This document shows, one piece after another, positions 7,205 through 13,908 of a stretch of 13,908 bases of DNA. The notes beneath the pieces were generated by a model. The model did no database searches. It saw nothing but the letters and a program-made list of their open reading frames with translations, and had not been told where the DNA came from. A program made the position numbers and the translations under genes. The DNA comes from an uncultured Phocaeicola sp. (GTDB taxonomy: Bacteria > Bacteroidota > Bacteroidia > Bacteroidales > Bacteroidaceae). The DNA is taken from contig CAPAOL010000059.1 of assembly GCA_948579315.1 (NCBI GenBank), forward strand, positions 1-13,908, given 5' to 3'. The stretch's first letter is position 1; each line of letters begins with the position of its first letter.

Positions 7205-8017
7205 CTAAAAATTTAAAACCAAAATGTTGTTCGCTAAGATAATCCCTTTCCACAGAACAATATCAGGGAGTATTTCAAGGGCACAAAAGTACAGAATTAA
7301 ATGGAAAGCACCATAAAGTTTGTTGAAAAAGTTACTAAAGCACTTATAAAATAGCAGAATTTTAGCAATTATTATAACAAAACCGATAGAATAAGGAGCA
7401 ATTTGCGGTGACAGATCAAAATACACAATCAAAAGTACAATCGGAAAAAGTAAAAAACCGGCCCCGATTACAACATTAAAGTAAGATTCCAGCCAGATAA
7501 TATTGCGCGTCTTGTTAAAGAAAATCCAATTTATAAAGCTGTAAAGAAGCCACTTGATGACAAAGAAAAAGACCACATAAGCAATGTAAATGCTCAACAG
7601 CAAATAATGAGGCATCGTACGGAAAAGAATCAGGTCATGATCTGAGAAATAATCGTACACACAAAAGCCGGATAATATACAGGTCTGCAATATCAGCACC
7701 AATGTATAACGCACATCAGATGCGGTAGTATCATCAAACAAACTGGCACGCTCTTTAGACAAAGCAAAATTCTTAAATTGCTGTTCAAGATGTTTCTTGC
7801 CATGTGCCAGCACGTATGATACCAGGATAAAGCAAAGAAACAGCACACTGGTCACCATCCAGTCCGAACGCAGCTGATAGGGCAGGGTCATTCCTCTCAT
7901 CCCGTCTTCCTTGGACATATGACACACGCTGTGTGTCAAAGCCGTATCAACACGGCTCTGCTCTTCCGTATAAAGTTGGAGAATATACGCTATTCCGGGA
8001 TGACAGGTTTCACTCAT
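7205..8017 (-). CDS. DUF4271 family six-helix membrane protein
   Basis: This 270-residue protein has about six hydrophobic segments (~53-72, 103-122, 137-165, 180-200, 209-229, 235-262) after a hydrophilic N-terminus of ~50 residues without a signal peptide. It matches the Bacteroidetes-specific DUF4271 family in size and pattern. No function is established for the family and no catalytic motif is apparent. The last helix ends close to the C-terminus. Its ATG overlaps the LOG stop (ATGA), and hemD begins 4 bases after its stop, so all three are almost certainly translated from one mRNA. The close link with hemD suggests, but does not show, a role related to tetrapyrroles, such as transport or anchoring. 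Confidence 0.8.
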   Translation of the reverse strand: MSETCHPGIAYILQLYTEEQSRVDTALTHSVCHMSKEDGMRGMTLPYQLRSDWMVTSVLFLCFILVSYVLAHGKKHLEQQFKNFALSKERASLFDDTTASDVRYTLVLILQTCILSGFCVYDYFSDHDLILFRTMPHYLLLSIYIAYVVFFFVIKWLLYSFINWIFFNKTRNIIWLESYFNVVIGAGFLLFPIVLLIVYFDLSPQIAPYSIGFVIIIAKILLFYKCFSNFFNKLYGAFHLILYFCALEILPDIVLWKGIILANNILVLNF

Positions 8018-8601
8018 ATCGCTGCAAATTTACGTATTTCCTTGTTCCAAACAGGCGTTGTATAGAGCAAATTTATCGCTTCTTCGGCTGTTGAAGCCAC
8101 CTTCCAGATCACAACATGCTCTTTACGCATAAAATTACCCTCCACCGCCCTTTGCAGCATTTCAAGCAAAGGATTATAAAACCCGTTGATATTCAAGATG
8201 ATTATCGGATTAAGATAAAGCCCCAGCTGCTTCCAGGTGATGATTTCAAGCAATTCCTCCAATGTGCCGCAACCTCCGGGCAATGCAATGACACCATCGG
8301 ACAAATCGGCCATCATCCGTTTACGCTCGTGCATGGTTTCCGTCTCAATCAATCGGGTCAGCCCTGTATGGTGCCACCCCTGCTCCACCATAAAATGAGG
8401 GATTACCCCCGTCACCGTACCGCCTGCAGCCAATGCTGCATCGGAGGTAGCCGACATCAGGCCGATACAGCCTGCCCCGTTAATCAGATTGATCTTCTTT
8501 TCAGCCAGAAGACGTCCTAATTCTTCCGCTACATCAAAATACACCTTCGCTATCTTTGTGCTGGACGCACTATATACACATACATTCTTTATATCATTCA
8601 T
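8014..8601 (-). CDS. LOG-family protein (TIGR00730; lysine decarboxylase-like fold)
   Basis: From ATG 8601 the protein has 195 residues, the typical LOG length. It shows a nucleotide-binding start (KNVCVYSASS), a GxGxxGLM-type loop (GAGCIGLM), the ETMHERKRMM segment, and the signature PGGCGTLEE. These residues form the active site of LOG phosphoribohydrolases, which release free bases from nucleoside monophosphates (cytokinin activation in plants, AMP/purine hydrolysis in several bacteria). An ATG at 8661 is in frame but adds 20 residues (IGAGRGGLDPPENIRNY) outside the family; AAGGA sits 5 bases before ATG 8601, favouring the latter. It follows metK by 116 bases with no clear promoter or terminator between, so metK read-through is likely. 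The substrate cannot be read from sequence. Confidence 0.88.
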   Translation of the reverse strand: MNDIKNVCVYSASSTKIAKVYFDVAEELGRLLAEKKINLINGAGCIGLMSATSDAALAAGGTVTGVIPHFMVEQGWHHTGLTRLIETETMHERKRMMADLSDGVIALPGGCGTLEELLEIITWKQLGLYLNPIIILNINGFYNPLLEMLQRAVEGNFMRKEHVVIWKVASTAEEAINLLYTTPVWNKEIRKFAAI

Positions 8602-8717
8602 ATAATTCCTTATGTTTTCGGGCGGATCCAATCCTCCCCTGCCAGCCCCAATGATGCTCATTGCCGCAGGAACGAATTGAATTCGCCCGTATACATCACC
8701 ATATTCGAATCCGTTTC

Positions 8718-10010
8718 TTACAAACCGAACGCTTCCTTTATCTTATCCACATAATCCAGCTTCTCCCAAGTGAACAGTTCCACTTCCAGCGTCTTTGCTT
8801 CATGATACATGGATTCGTATGTCTTGGTCACCACTTTCGGCTCACGTCCCATGTGACCGTAAGAAGCTGTTTCCTCATAAATAGGATTACGCAGTTTCAA
8901 ACGCTCTTCAATGGCTTTCGGACGCAGATCGAACAGTTCGTCTATTTTCTTAGCAATCTCTCCGTCGCTCAGTTTCACATTGCTGCGACCGTACGTATTT
9001 ACGTAGATATTGATAGGACGGGCCACGCCAATGGCGTATGACACCTGCACCAGCATTTCATCGGCAACACCGGCAGCAACCATATTCTTTGCGATATGGC
9101 GTGCTGCATAGGCAGCACTACGGTCTACCTTACTGGGGTCTTTTCCTGAGAACGCCCCGCCACCGTGAGCACCTTTTCCACCGTATGTATCCACAATAAT
9201 CTTACGGCCGGTCAAACCGGTATCTCCATGAGGACCGCCGATCACAAACTTACCTGTAGGGTTCACATGATAAACTATCCGGTCATTGAACAAAGCCAAT
9301 ACTTCTTCATTATGAATTCCGGCAATGACACGTGGCATCAGGATTTCAATCACATCCTGACGAATCTTGGCCAACATCTCTTCGTCGGCCTTCAACTGAG
9401 CTTCTTTGGAAGAATCAGCCGGGGTTACAAACTCGTCATGCTGGGTAGAAACCACAATCGTATCAATGCGTACCGGCTTGCCGTTATCATCGTATTCAAT
9501 AGTAACCTGGCTCTTGGCGTCGGGACGAAGATAAGTCATCACCTTCCCTTCACGACGGATTTCGGCCAGTACCATCAACAGTTTATGTGCCAGGTCCAGT
9601 GACAGCGGCATATAGTTTTCCGTTTCATTGGTAGCATAACCAAACATCATTCCCTGGTCGCCCGCACCCTGGTTCATAGGGTCCTCGCGTTCCACGCCAC
9701 GGTTGATATCCGCACTTTGTTCGTGAATGGCAGAAAATACGCCACAGGAGTTTCCTTCGAACATATATTCGCTTTTGGTATAACCGATACGGTTAATCAC
9801 TTCACGTGCAATGCGCTGCAAATCTACATACGCCTTGGTTTTCACTTCTCCAGCCAGCACTACCTGTCCGGTAGTCACCAGGGTTTCGCAAGCTACTTTC
9901 GAACTGGGGTCAAACGCCAACAGTTTATCAAGCACAGCGTCCGATATTTGATCGGCCACTTTGTCGGGGTGTCCTTCAGACACCGATTCGGATGTGAATA
10001 AATATCCCAT
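8718..10010 (-). CDS. metK: S-adenosylmethionine synthetase
   Basis: MetK makes S-adenosylmethionine from methionine and ATP, releasing phosphate and pyrophosphate; it is a cytoplasmic tetramer. Signatures are complete: SEGHPDK with His14 near the N-terminus, GAGDQGMMFGYA at 115-126, HGDTGLTGRK at ~261-270, and the glycine-rich GGGAFSGKD at 283-291 followed by KVDRSAAYAARH. It is 430 residues against 384 in E. coli; much of the extra length is an insertion around residues 196-235 (SKEAQLKADEEMLAK region), which I believe is usual for Bacteroidetes. The ATG at 10010 gives the expected MGYLFTSESVSEGH start. The leader carries a SAM-II-like aptamer, implying feedback by its own product. Confidence 0.98.
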   Translation of the reverse strand: MGYLFTSESVSEGHPDKVADQISDAVLDKLLAFDPSSKVACETLVTTGQVVLAGEVKTKAYVDLQRIAREVINRIGYTKSEYMFEGNSCGVFSAIHEQSADINRGVEREDPMNQGAGDQGMMFGYATNETENYMPLSLDLAHKLLMVLAEIRREGKVMTYLRPDAKSQVTIEYDDNGKPVRIDTIVVSTQHDEFVTPADSSKEAQLKADEEMLAKIRQDVIEILMPRVIAGIHNEEVLALFNDRIVYHVNPTGKFVIGGPHGDTGLTGRKIIVDTYGGKGAHGGGAFSGKDPSKVDRSAAYAARHIAKNMVAAGVADEMLVQVSYAIGVARPINIYVNTYGRSNVKLSDGEIAKKIDELFDLRPKAIEERLKLRNPIYEETASYGHMGREPKVVTKTYESMYHEAKTLEVELFTWEKLDYVDKIKEAFGL

Positions 10011-10043
10011 TCTAAATTGAAAATTAAGAATTAAAAATTAAAA

Positions 10044-10060
10044 GTTAATTCGTTAACCAC
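10044..10060 (-). promoter_or_regulatory. Candidate expression platform in the metK leader
   Basis: On the minus strand GTTAA-CGAA-TTAAC (10057 down to 10044) forms a small hairpin followed by a T-rich tract (TTTTAATTTTT), 34 bases before the metK ATG. The overlapping bases GTGGTT (10060 down to 10055) are the exact complement of AACCAC (10133 down to 10128), which includes the 3' strand of the upstream aptamer P1 helix. The two pairings exclude each other. The hairpin is weak (one G-C pair), so its role as a terminator or translation block is inference. Confidence 0.35.
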
Positions 10061-10104
10061 CTTGGGAAGTTATCAGAGTAGATAAATGTAAATAAGAAAG
10101 TCAA

Positions 10105-10157
10105 TGTATTTTTTAGCATTTTTTTCTGTGGTTGCAAGCTACTCAAATCTCTCCACT
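10105..10157 (-). ncRNA. SAM-II-type riboswitch aptamer upstream of metK
   Basis: Read 5'->3' on the minus strand, the segment has GTGG (10156-10153), then GATTT, then TTGCAA directly followed by CCAC (10131-10128) to close P1, then an A-rich link and GCTAAAAA (10117-10110). The SAM-II riboswitch of known structure has the same order: P1 5' strand, GAUUU, UUGCAA, P1 3' strand, A-rich link, GCUAAAAA. TAGC (10141-10138) can pair with GCTA (10117-10114) to make the pseudoknot. SAM-II is a compact H-type pseudoknot that binds SAM; variants are known in Bacteroidetes. It begins about 10 bases after the predicted transcription start and precedes metK, the SAM-producing gene, which makes the call biologically consistent. 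P1 is only 4 bp. Confidence 0.75.
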
Positions 10158-10171
10158 GTTTTTAACGGCTG

Positions 10172-10179
10172 CAAAGATA
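10172..10179 (-). promoter_or_regulatory. -7 box of the metK promoter
   Basis: TATCTTTG on the minus strand (10179 down to 10172) is a perfect TAnnTTTG box. No clear TTTG is found 19 bases upstream. The predicted start near 10166 gives a leader of roughly 155 bases, long for this group and enough to hold the aptamer plus a downstream platform. Confidence 0.6.
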
Positions 10180-10275
10180 AGCATTATTCCTTAACCATTC
10201 TATAAATTCCCGGTTCTTTAACATTGGAATAGCAATTATTTAGAAGAAATTAAACCTAATCTGACCGATTTCCGT

Positions 10276-10283
10276 TAATTTTG
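10276..10283 (+). promoter_or_regulatory. -7 box immediately before the MFS gene
   Basis: TAATTTTG (10276-10283) fits TAnnTTTG and ends only 4 bases before the ATG at 10288. If used, transcription would begin at or within a few bases of the start codon, giving a leaderless mRNA. No good -33 element is seen at the expected distance, so confidence is moderate. Confidence 0.4.
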
Positions 10284-10287
10284 CATC

Positions 10288-11664
10288 ATGAGCAAAGAAA
10301 AGACCGCATTTATACCTAAACAATATTTCGCAGTGGTAGCCGTACTGCTGGCTATCATGATGTCCGTACTGGACGGAACCATTATGAATATCGCATTACC
10401 CACGCTGGCACACGATTTCGATGTCACCCCTTCCAATGCCATCTGGATTGTCAATGCCTATCAACTGGTAATTACCATGACCTTGCTATCATTTGCCTCA
10501 TTAGGTGATATTTACGGTTACAGACGGATATTTCTGACCGGCATCTCCATTTTTGCAGGCGCCTCTTTGGCCTGCGCCCTCTCGGACTCTTTCTGGATGC
10601 TGACTGTCTCCCGTATCATTCAAGGTTTCGGGGCGGCCTGTGTAATGAGTGTCAATACCGCCCTTATCCGTTTAATTTACCCGCCGCAGATACTAGGGCG
10701 CGGAATGGGCGTAAATGCCATGGTAGTAGCTGTTTCGGCCGCCGCAGGTCCATCCATTGCAGGCAGTATCTTAGCATTGGGAAGCTGGCACTGGCTTTTT
10801 GTAATCAACATTCCTTTGGGATTGGCTGCATTAGTGATCGGACATCGGTTCTTACCGCATAATCCGGCTTCAGACACAAAACACAAGTTTGATAAAATCA
10901 GTGCAATAGCCAACGCACTGACCTTCGGGTTGTTAATTTATACCTTGGAAGGTTTTGCACACGCCGAAAACAGAAAGTTCATTGCCATCCAGTTGGTTTT
11001 GTTAATCATAATCGGCACTTATTTCATCCGCCGCCAACTGAAGGAAACGACCCCTATCCTACCTGTGGACTTACTGAAGATTCCTATTTTCGCTCTTTCT
11101 ATCGGTACTTCCATCACCTCATTCACCGCCCAGATGCTGGCTATGGTTTCCTTACCGTTTTTTATGCAGAATATATTGGGATACAGCGCCGTACAGATCG
11201 GTTTGCTACTTACCCCCTGGCCATTGGCTACCATCCTGACCGCACCACTTGCAGGCAGACTGGTAGAGAAAGTACATCCCGGATTGCTGGGAGGCATCGG
11301 CATGGCCATCTTCGCTACCGGCCTATTCACACTCTATTTGCTTCCCCCCCATCCGGCAGAATGGAATATCATCTGGCGAATGGCACTCTGTGGTATGGGC
11401 TTCGGGCTGTTCCAGACGCCCAATAATGTAACCATTGTTTCTTCCGCTCCCACTCACAGAAGCGGTGGAGCCAGCGGTATGCTAGGTACGGCGCGTCTGT
11501 TAGGTCAGACTTTGGGAACCACACTGGTTGCTTTGTTGTTCCGTATGTTCGCCGAAGGACATCGGGCGCAGGCTTGTTTGTTATTAGCCATATTCTTTGC
11601 CATTGCCGCAGGCGTGGTAAGCAGTATCCGTATGACACAGGCTTCTCCGGCAGGAAAGAAATAA
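10288..11664 (+). CDS. MFS transporter, DHA2 (EmrB/QacA-type) drug:H+ antiporter family
   Basis: This is a 458-residue integral inner-membrane protein, a length that suits the 14-helix DHA2 branch of the major facilitator superfamily. Visible signatures: LDGTIMNIALP in helix 1 (28-38) with Asp29, as in the DHA2 D1 motif; the motif A loop GDIYGYRR (73-80); and the antiporter motif C region SAAAGPSIAGSI (~150-161). Such proteins export drugs, bile salts or metabolites in exchange for protons. No adjacent membrane-fusion (EmrA) or TolC-type gene is present, so it may work alone. ATG 10288 leaves about 10 residues before the first helix, as expected. The specific substrate cannot be inferred. The gene diverges from metK across a 277-base gap. 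Confidence 0.9.
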   Translation: MSKEKTAFIPKQYFAVVAVLLAIMMSVLDGTIMNIALPTLAHDFDVTPSNAIWIVNAYQLVITMTLLSFASLGDIYGYRRIFLTGISIFAGASLACALSDSFWMLTVSRIIQGFGAACVMSVNTALIRLIYPPQILGRGMGVNAMVVAVSAAAGPSIAGSILALGSWHWLFVINIPLGLAALVIGHRFLPHNPASDTKHKFDKISAIANALTFGLLIYTLEGFAHAENRKFIAIQLVLLIIIGTYFIRRQLKETTPILPVDLLKIPIFALSIGTSITSFTAQMLAMVSLPFFMQNILGYSAVQIGLLLTPWPLATILTAPLAGRLVEKVHPGLLGGIGMAIFATGLFTLYLLPPHPAEWNIIWRMALCGMGFGLFQTPNNVTIVSSAPTHRSGGASGMLGTARLLGQTLGTTLVALLFRMFAEGHRAQACLLLAIFFAIAAGVVSSIRMTQASPAGKK

Positions 11665-11725
11665 AGCCCCGGCAAGTTGTTGAACAGAAACATTTCCTTT
11701 CTGATAAAAACTTTCTCTTGTTTTT

Positions 11726-11770
11726 TATCTTTGAGGGCAAAGAAAAAAAGAATGAATTTATCTATCTTTG
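11726..11770 (+). promoter_or_regulatory. Two tandem -7 boxes before the EEP gene
   Basis: TATCTTTG occurs twice, at 11726-11733 and 11763-11770, 37 bases apart. Both match TAnnTTTG perfectly. The second predicts a leader of about 30 bases before ATG 11805, the first about 65. Neither has a convincing TTTG at 19 bases upstream. This AT-rich stretch separates the MFS gene from the next two genes. Confidence 0.5.
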
Positions 11771-11804
11771 GAGAGAATTTAAACAATCAAAACCTGATGA
11801 ATAT

Positions 11805-12548
11805 ATGAAAAAGACATTGCTCTTACTTTTTACCCTTCTTTTAGCCCTGTCGGCACAATCACAAAATTCGTTACGGCTAATGACCTATAACATTAAAAAT
11901 GCAAACGGAATGGATGATGTATGCGACTTCCAACGCATAGCCGATGTAATCAATCATATCCACCCCGAAGTGGTAGCCTTGCAGGAACTGGACAGCATGA
12001 CCCACCGCAGCGGACAAAAATACGTACTGGGCGAGATAGCCGGACGTACGCAAATGCACGCTTACTTTGCCCCTGCCATTGATTACGACGGAGGAAAATA
12101 TGGTATCGGACTTCTCACCAAAGAAATTCCCGTCAGCCTGAAAACCATGACACTTCCCGGACGGGAAGAAGCACGTGCGCTGATTATGGCAGAGTTCGAC
12201 AACTACATTTATTGTTGCACCCATCTGTCTCTCACCGAAGAAGACCGCATGGCCTCACTGGAGCTTATAAAAGACTTTGCCGCCGCTCACAAAAAACCTT
12301 TTTTCCTGGCCGGCGACCTGAATGCCGAACCCGAATCCGCATTCATAAAATACTTGCAACAGGATTTTCAGATACTTTCTGACGTAAACCAGCATACATT
12401 TCCGGCTCCCGCCCCTACAGAAACCATTGATTATATTACAGCACTGAAACAGAACATGAAAGGCTTCACAGTAACCTCCGCACAGGTAGTAAATGAACCG
12501 GTAGCATCAGATCACCGTCCCTTAGTAGTGGTGCTTGAACAAAAATAA
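11805..12548 (+). CDS. Secreted endonuclease/exonuclease/phosphatase-family protein
   Basis: From ATG 11805 the protein is 247 residues with a clear N-terminal signal peptide (MKK, then a Leu-rich core to ~15, SAQSQ cleavage region), so it acts outside the cytoplasm. The mature part has the DNase I-like EEP fold motifs in order: MTYNIKN with Asn29, LQELD with Glu61, the His140 CTHLS motif, GDLNAEP with Asp171 and Asn173, and SDHRP with Asp236-His237. All expected catalytic and metal-binding residues are present. Family members cut nucleic acids or remove phosphate from phospholipid head groups or sugar phosphates; which applies here is not evident. The reading frame is open back to 11574 inside the MFS gene, but the signal peptide fixes the start. 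Confidence 0.9.
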   Translation: MKKTLLLLFTLLLALSAQSQNSLRLMTYNIKNANGMDDVCDFQRIADVINHIHPEVVALQELDSMTHRSGQKYVLGEIAGRTQMHAYFAPAIDYDGGKYGIGLLTKEIPVSLKTMTLPGREEARALIMAEFDNYIYCCTHLSLTEEDRMASLELIKDFAAAHKKPFFLAGDLNAEPESAFIKYLQQDFQILSDVNQHTFPAPAPTETIDYITALKQNMKGFTVTSAQVVNEPVASDHRPLVVVLEQK

Positions 12549-12562
12549 GCCCAACAGAGAAT

Positions 12563-13705
12563 ATGGAAATAAATAAAAGAGAGAACATCGGATGGATAGA
12601 CTTGCTACGCGTCACCGCCTGTTTTTTAGTTGTATTCGCCCATTGCTGTGACCCTTTTGTGGCACGTTTTGACACAGACCGTCCTACTTTTCTGCAAGGG
12701 TGCGCATTGGGAAGTGCCGTACGCTGTTGCGTGCCCTTGTTTGTGATGATGACAGGAGTGCTGCTGTTTCCTGTACGAAACGGCATGAGTGAATTTTACA
12801 AAAAGCGGATCGGCCGCATTGTTGTCCCGCTTATCTTCTGGTCGGTCATGCTGCCTGTATTGTATTTCATTTATCTGAATTACATCACCACGACAGACAA
12901 TCCTACCATAGACATGTCCGCCTTCACCCTGGAAATGACTATCACGAAGATTTGGACATTCATTTTCAATTTCAACTATGACACCACTCCTCTGTGGTAT
13001 CTGTATATGCTGGTGGGGCTCTACTTCATCATCCCCATCTTCCATGCATGGATGGAGCGTGCTACCCGGAAAGATATCAAGCTATTTCTTTCCATCTGGG
13101 GCATCTCCTTGTTCCTTCCCTACATAAAGATGGCCGCTCCCGCACTGGGATATATCGGCAACTGGGGCAATATGGATATCCTGGGAGTGTGCGACTGGAA
13201 TGCATTCGGTTCATTTTATTATGTTTCCGGATTTATCGGCTATCTGATACTGGCCCATTATCTGGTAAAATACCCGCTGCAATGGAGTTGGAGAAAAACC
13301 CTGGCTATCGGTATCCCTATGTTTGTGACAGGGTACGCCATCACTTTCGGCGGCTACCTCATCATGCAGGAATATTTTCCGGGAAACTACGCCTATCTGG
13401 AAATAGTATGGCTTTTCGGCGGCATCAATGTATTTATGATGACATTTCCTGTTTTTGTCTGCATACAGAAGCTTAAAATACCTTCTTCGCCTGTTCTTTC
13501 AAAAGTGGCATCCATGACCTTCGGCATTTATCTGTGTCATTTCGTCTTCGTGCAAATGGGATATGACTTGTTCGCCTCGCTGTTGCCTCAGGGGATTCCT
13601 GCCATAATACACATTATTTGCATGGCCGTAACAGCCTTTCTCATCAGCTACCTGGTGGTCAGAGGGATGTATGCATGCAAATGGACCAGAAGATTTGTGG
13701 CGTAA
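12563..13705 (+). CDS. Acyltransferase-3 family membrane protein
   Basis: This is a 380-residue polytopic inner-membrane protein of the acyltransferase-3 (OafA/YiaH-like) family. The N-terminal signature GWIDLLRVTACFLVVFAH (10-27) holds Arg16 and the essential His27; TPLWYLYMLVGLYFIIPI (~139-156) is typical of the YiaH/WecH branch. About ten hydrophobic segments follow, without a periplasmic SGNH domain. Members transfer acetyl or other acyl groups to sugars of surface polysaccharides, peptidoglycan or small molecules. It starts 14 bases after the EEP gene stop and has no own promoter, so the two are probably one transcript. The acceptor sugar is unknown, and no glycan-synthesis genes lie in view. 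Confidence 0.9.
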   Translation: MEINKRENIGWIDLLRVTACFLVVFAHCCDPFVARFDTDRPTFLQGCALGSAVRCCVPLFVMMTGVLLFPVRNGMSEFYKKRIGRIVVPLIFWSVMLPVLYFIYLNYITTTDNPTIDMSAFTLEMTITKIWTFIFNFNYDTTPLWYLYMLVGLYFIIPIFHAWMERATRKDIKLFLSIWGISLFLPYIKMAAPALGYIGNWGNMDILGVCDWNAFGSFYYVSGFIGYLILAHYLVKYPLQWSWRKTLAIGIPMFVTGYAITFGGYLIMQEYFPGNYAYLEIVWLFGGINVFMMTFPVFVCIQKLKIPSSPVLSKVASMTFGIYLCHFVFVQMGYDLFASLLPQGIPAIIHIICMAVTAFLISYLVVRGMYACKWTRRFVA

Positions 13706-13908
13706 AAACAACGGATTCAAAACACAAGGAGTTACAGTATCCAGTTGGCTGATTATTTCCTTCAAATTCTTCATTTACTTATTAAGTGTTGATAACCAAT
13801 TATTTACCATGATTGATTTATTCATAAATTCTTCATCATTTTGTCATAGGATAGTAAGCGTCTCCGCGATTCTATCTTGTCGCCCATTTTTCATTCTTAT
13901 ATTTTTGC
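13706..13908. other. Right-edge AT-rich stretch with no recognisable gene
   Basis: These 203 bases hold no convincing coding region. A bulged inverted pair (13709-13716 with 13739-13747) could be a very weak terminator of the acyltransferase transcript, but it lacks a T run. The 11-mer AAATTCTTCAT occurs twice (13764-13774 and 13826-13836). No perfect TAnnTTTG box was found on either strand. The region may be the upstream part of a gene outside the window. Confidence 0.5.

Noticed and set aside
8620..8655. GC-rich stretch between metK and LOG resembling the 3' half of a tRNA
   Set aside because: No complete cloverleaf, acceptor stem or anticodon arm can be drawn.
8602..8661. Longer LOG protein from ATG 8661
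   Set aside because: The extra 20 residues are not family-like, while ATG 8601 gives a normal LOG N-terminus and has AAGGA 5 bases upstream.
8116..10001. Several plus-strand open frames opposite the LOG and metK genes (e.g. 8661-9041, 9165-9602)
   Set aside because: They are antisense to well-recognised genes, have no family resemblance and no promoter or start signals of their own.
11574..11804. Upstream extension of the EEP gene frame into the 3' end of the MFS gene
   Set aside because: It would place 77 residues before an obvious signal peptide and overlap the MFS coding region; ATG 11805 behind a -7 box is far more likely.
13764..13836. Two AAATTCTTCAT copies as attachment-site direct repeats
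   Set aside because: They are AT-rich, only 11 bases long, 62 bases apart, and enclose no element.
13820..13900. Tiny minus-strand open frames of 16-21 codons near the right edge
   Set aside because: Too short to assess, overlapping one another, with no recognisable product or promoter.

Overview
The window looks like a core-chromosome segment of a Bacteroidales bacterium, most likely Bacteroides or Phocaeicola. Evidence: repeated TAnnTTTG (-7) promoter boxes, which are the Bacteroidetes sigma factor signature; weak or absent Shine-Dalgarno sequences; moderate GC content with AT-rich intergenic DNA; and family content typical of the group (tricorn-like S41 peptidase, DUF4271 protein, 430-residue MetK).

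Layout. Positions 1-148 hold a leftward promoter, a short repeat pair and a strong bidirectional hairpin terminator. A tRNA-Gln(UUG) follows on the minus strand. A rightward promoter then drives a 1084-residue secreted tricorn-type protease (354-3608), closed by a second bidirectional terminator shared with tyrS. From 3723 to 10010 everything is on the minus strand. In transcription order it reads: metK; a LOG-family protein; a DUF4271 membrane protein; hemD; rnpA; yidD; a short TatD-like hydrolase; tyrS. LOG/DUF4271 and rnpA/yidD overlap by ATGA, and DUF4271/hemD are 4 bases apart, so this is tightly packed, with internal promoters before rnpA and tyrS. On the plus strand after 10288 come a DHA2-type MFS exporter, a secreted endonuclease/exonuclease/phosphatase-fold protein, and an acyltransferase-3 membrane protein. 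The last 200 bases show no recognisable gene.

Most of this is housekeeping: translation (tyrS, tRNA-Gln), tRNA processing (rnpA), membrane protein insertion (yidD), SAM synthesis (metK) and tetrapyrrole chemistry (hemD). I see no CRISPR array, phage module, toxin-antitoxin pair or defence island.

The most informative non-coding signal is the metK leader. It begins with a sequence that fits the SAM-II riboswitch core. About 70 bases further down is a segment that can pair with the 3' strand of the aptamer P1 helix, and this segment overlaps an AT-rich hairpin followed by a T-rich tract. That gives an explicit, testable switching model. Other points worth a look are an inverted repeat that brackets the rnpA -7 box, a possible leaderless MFS mRNA, an orphan TTG-started hemD in a group known for haem auxotrophy, and an IS-end-like repeat at the left edge.
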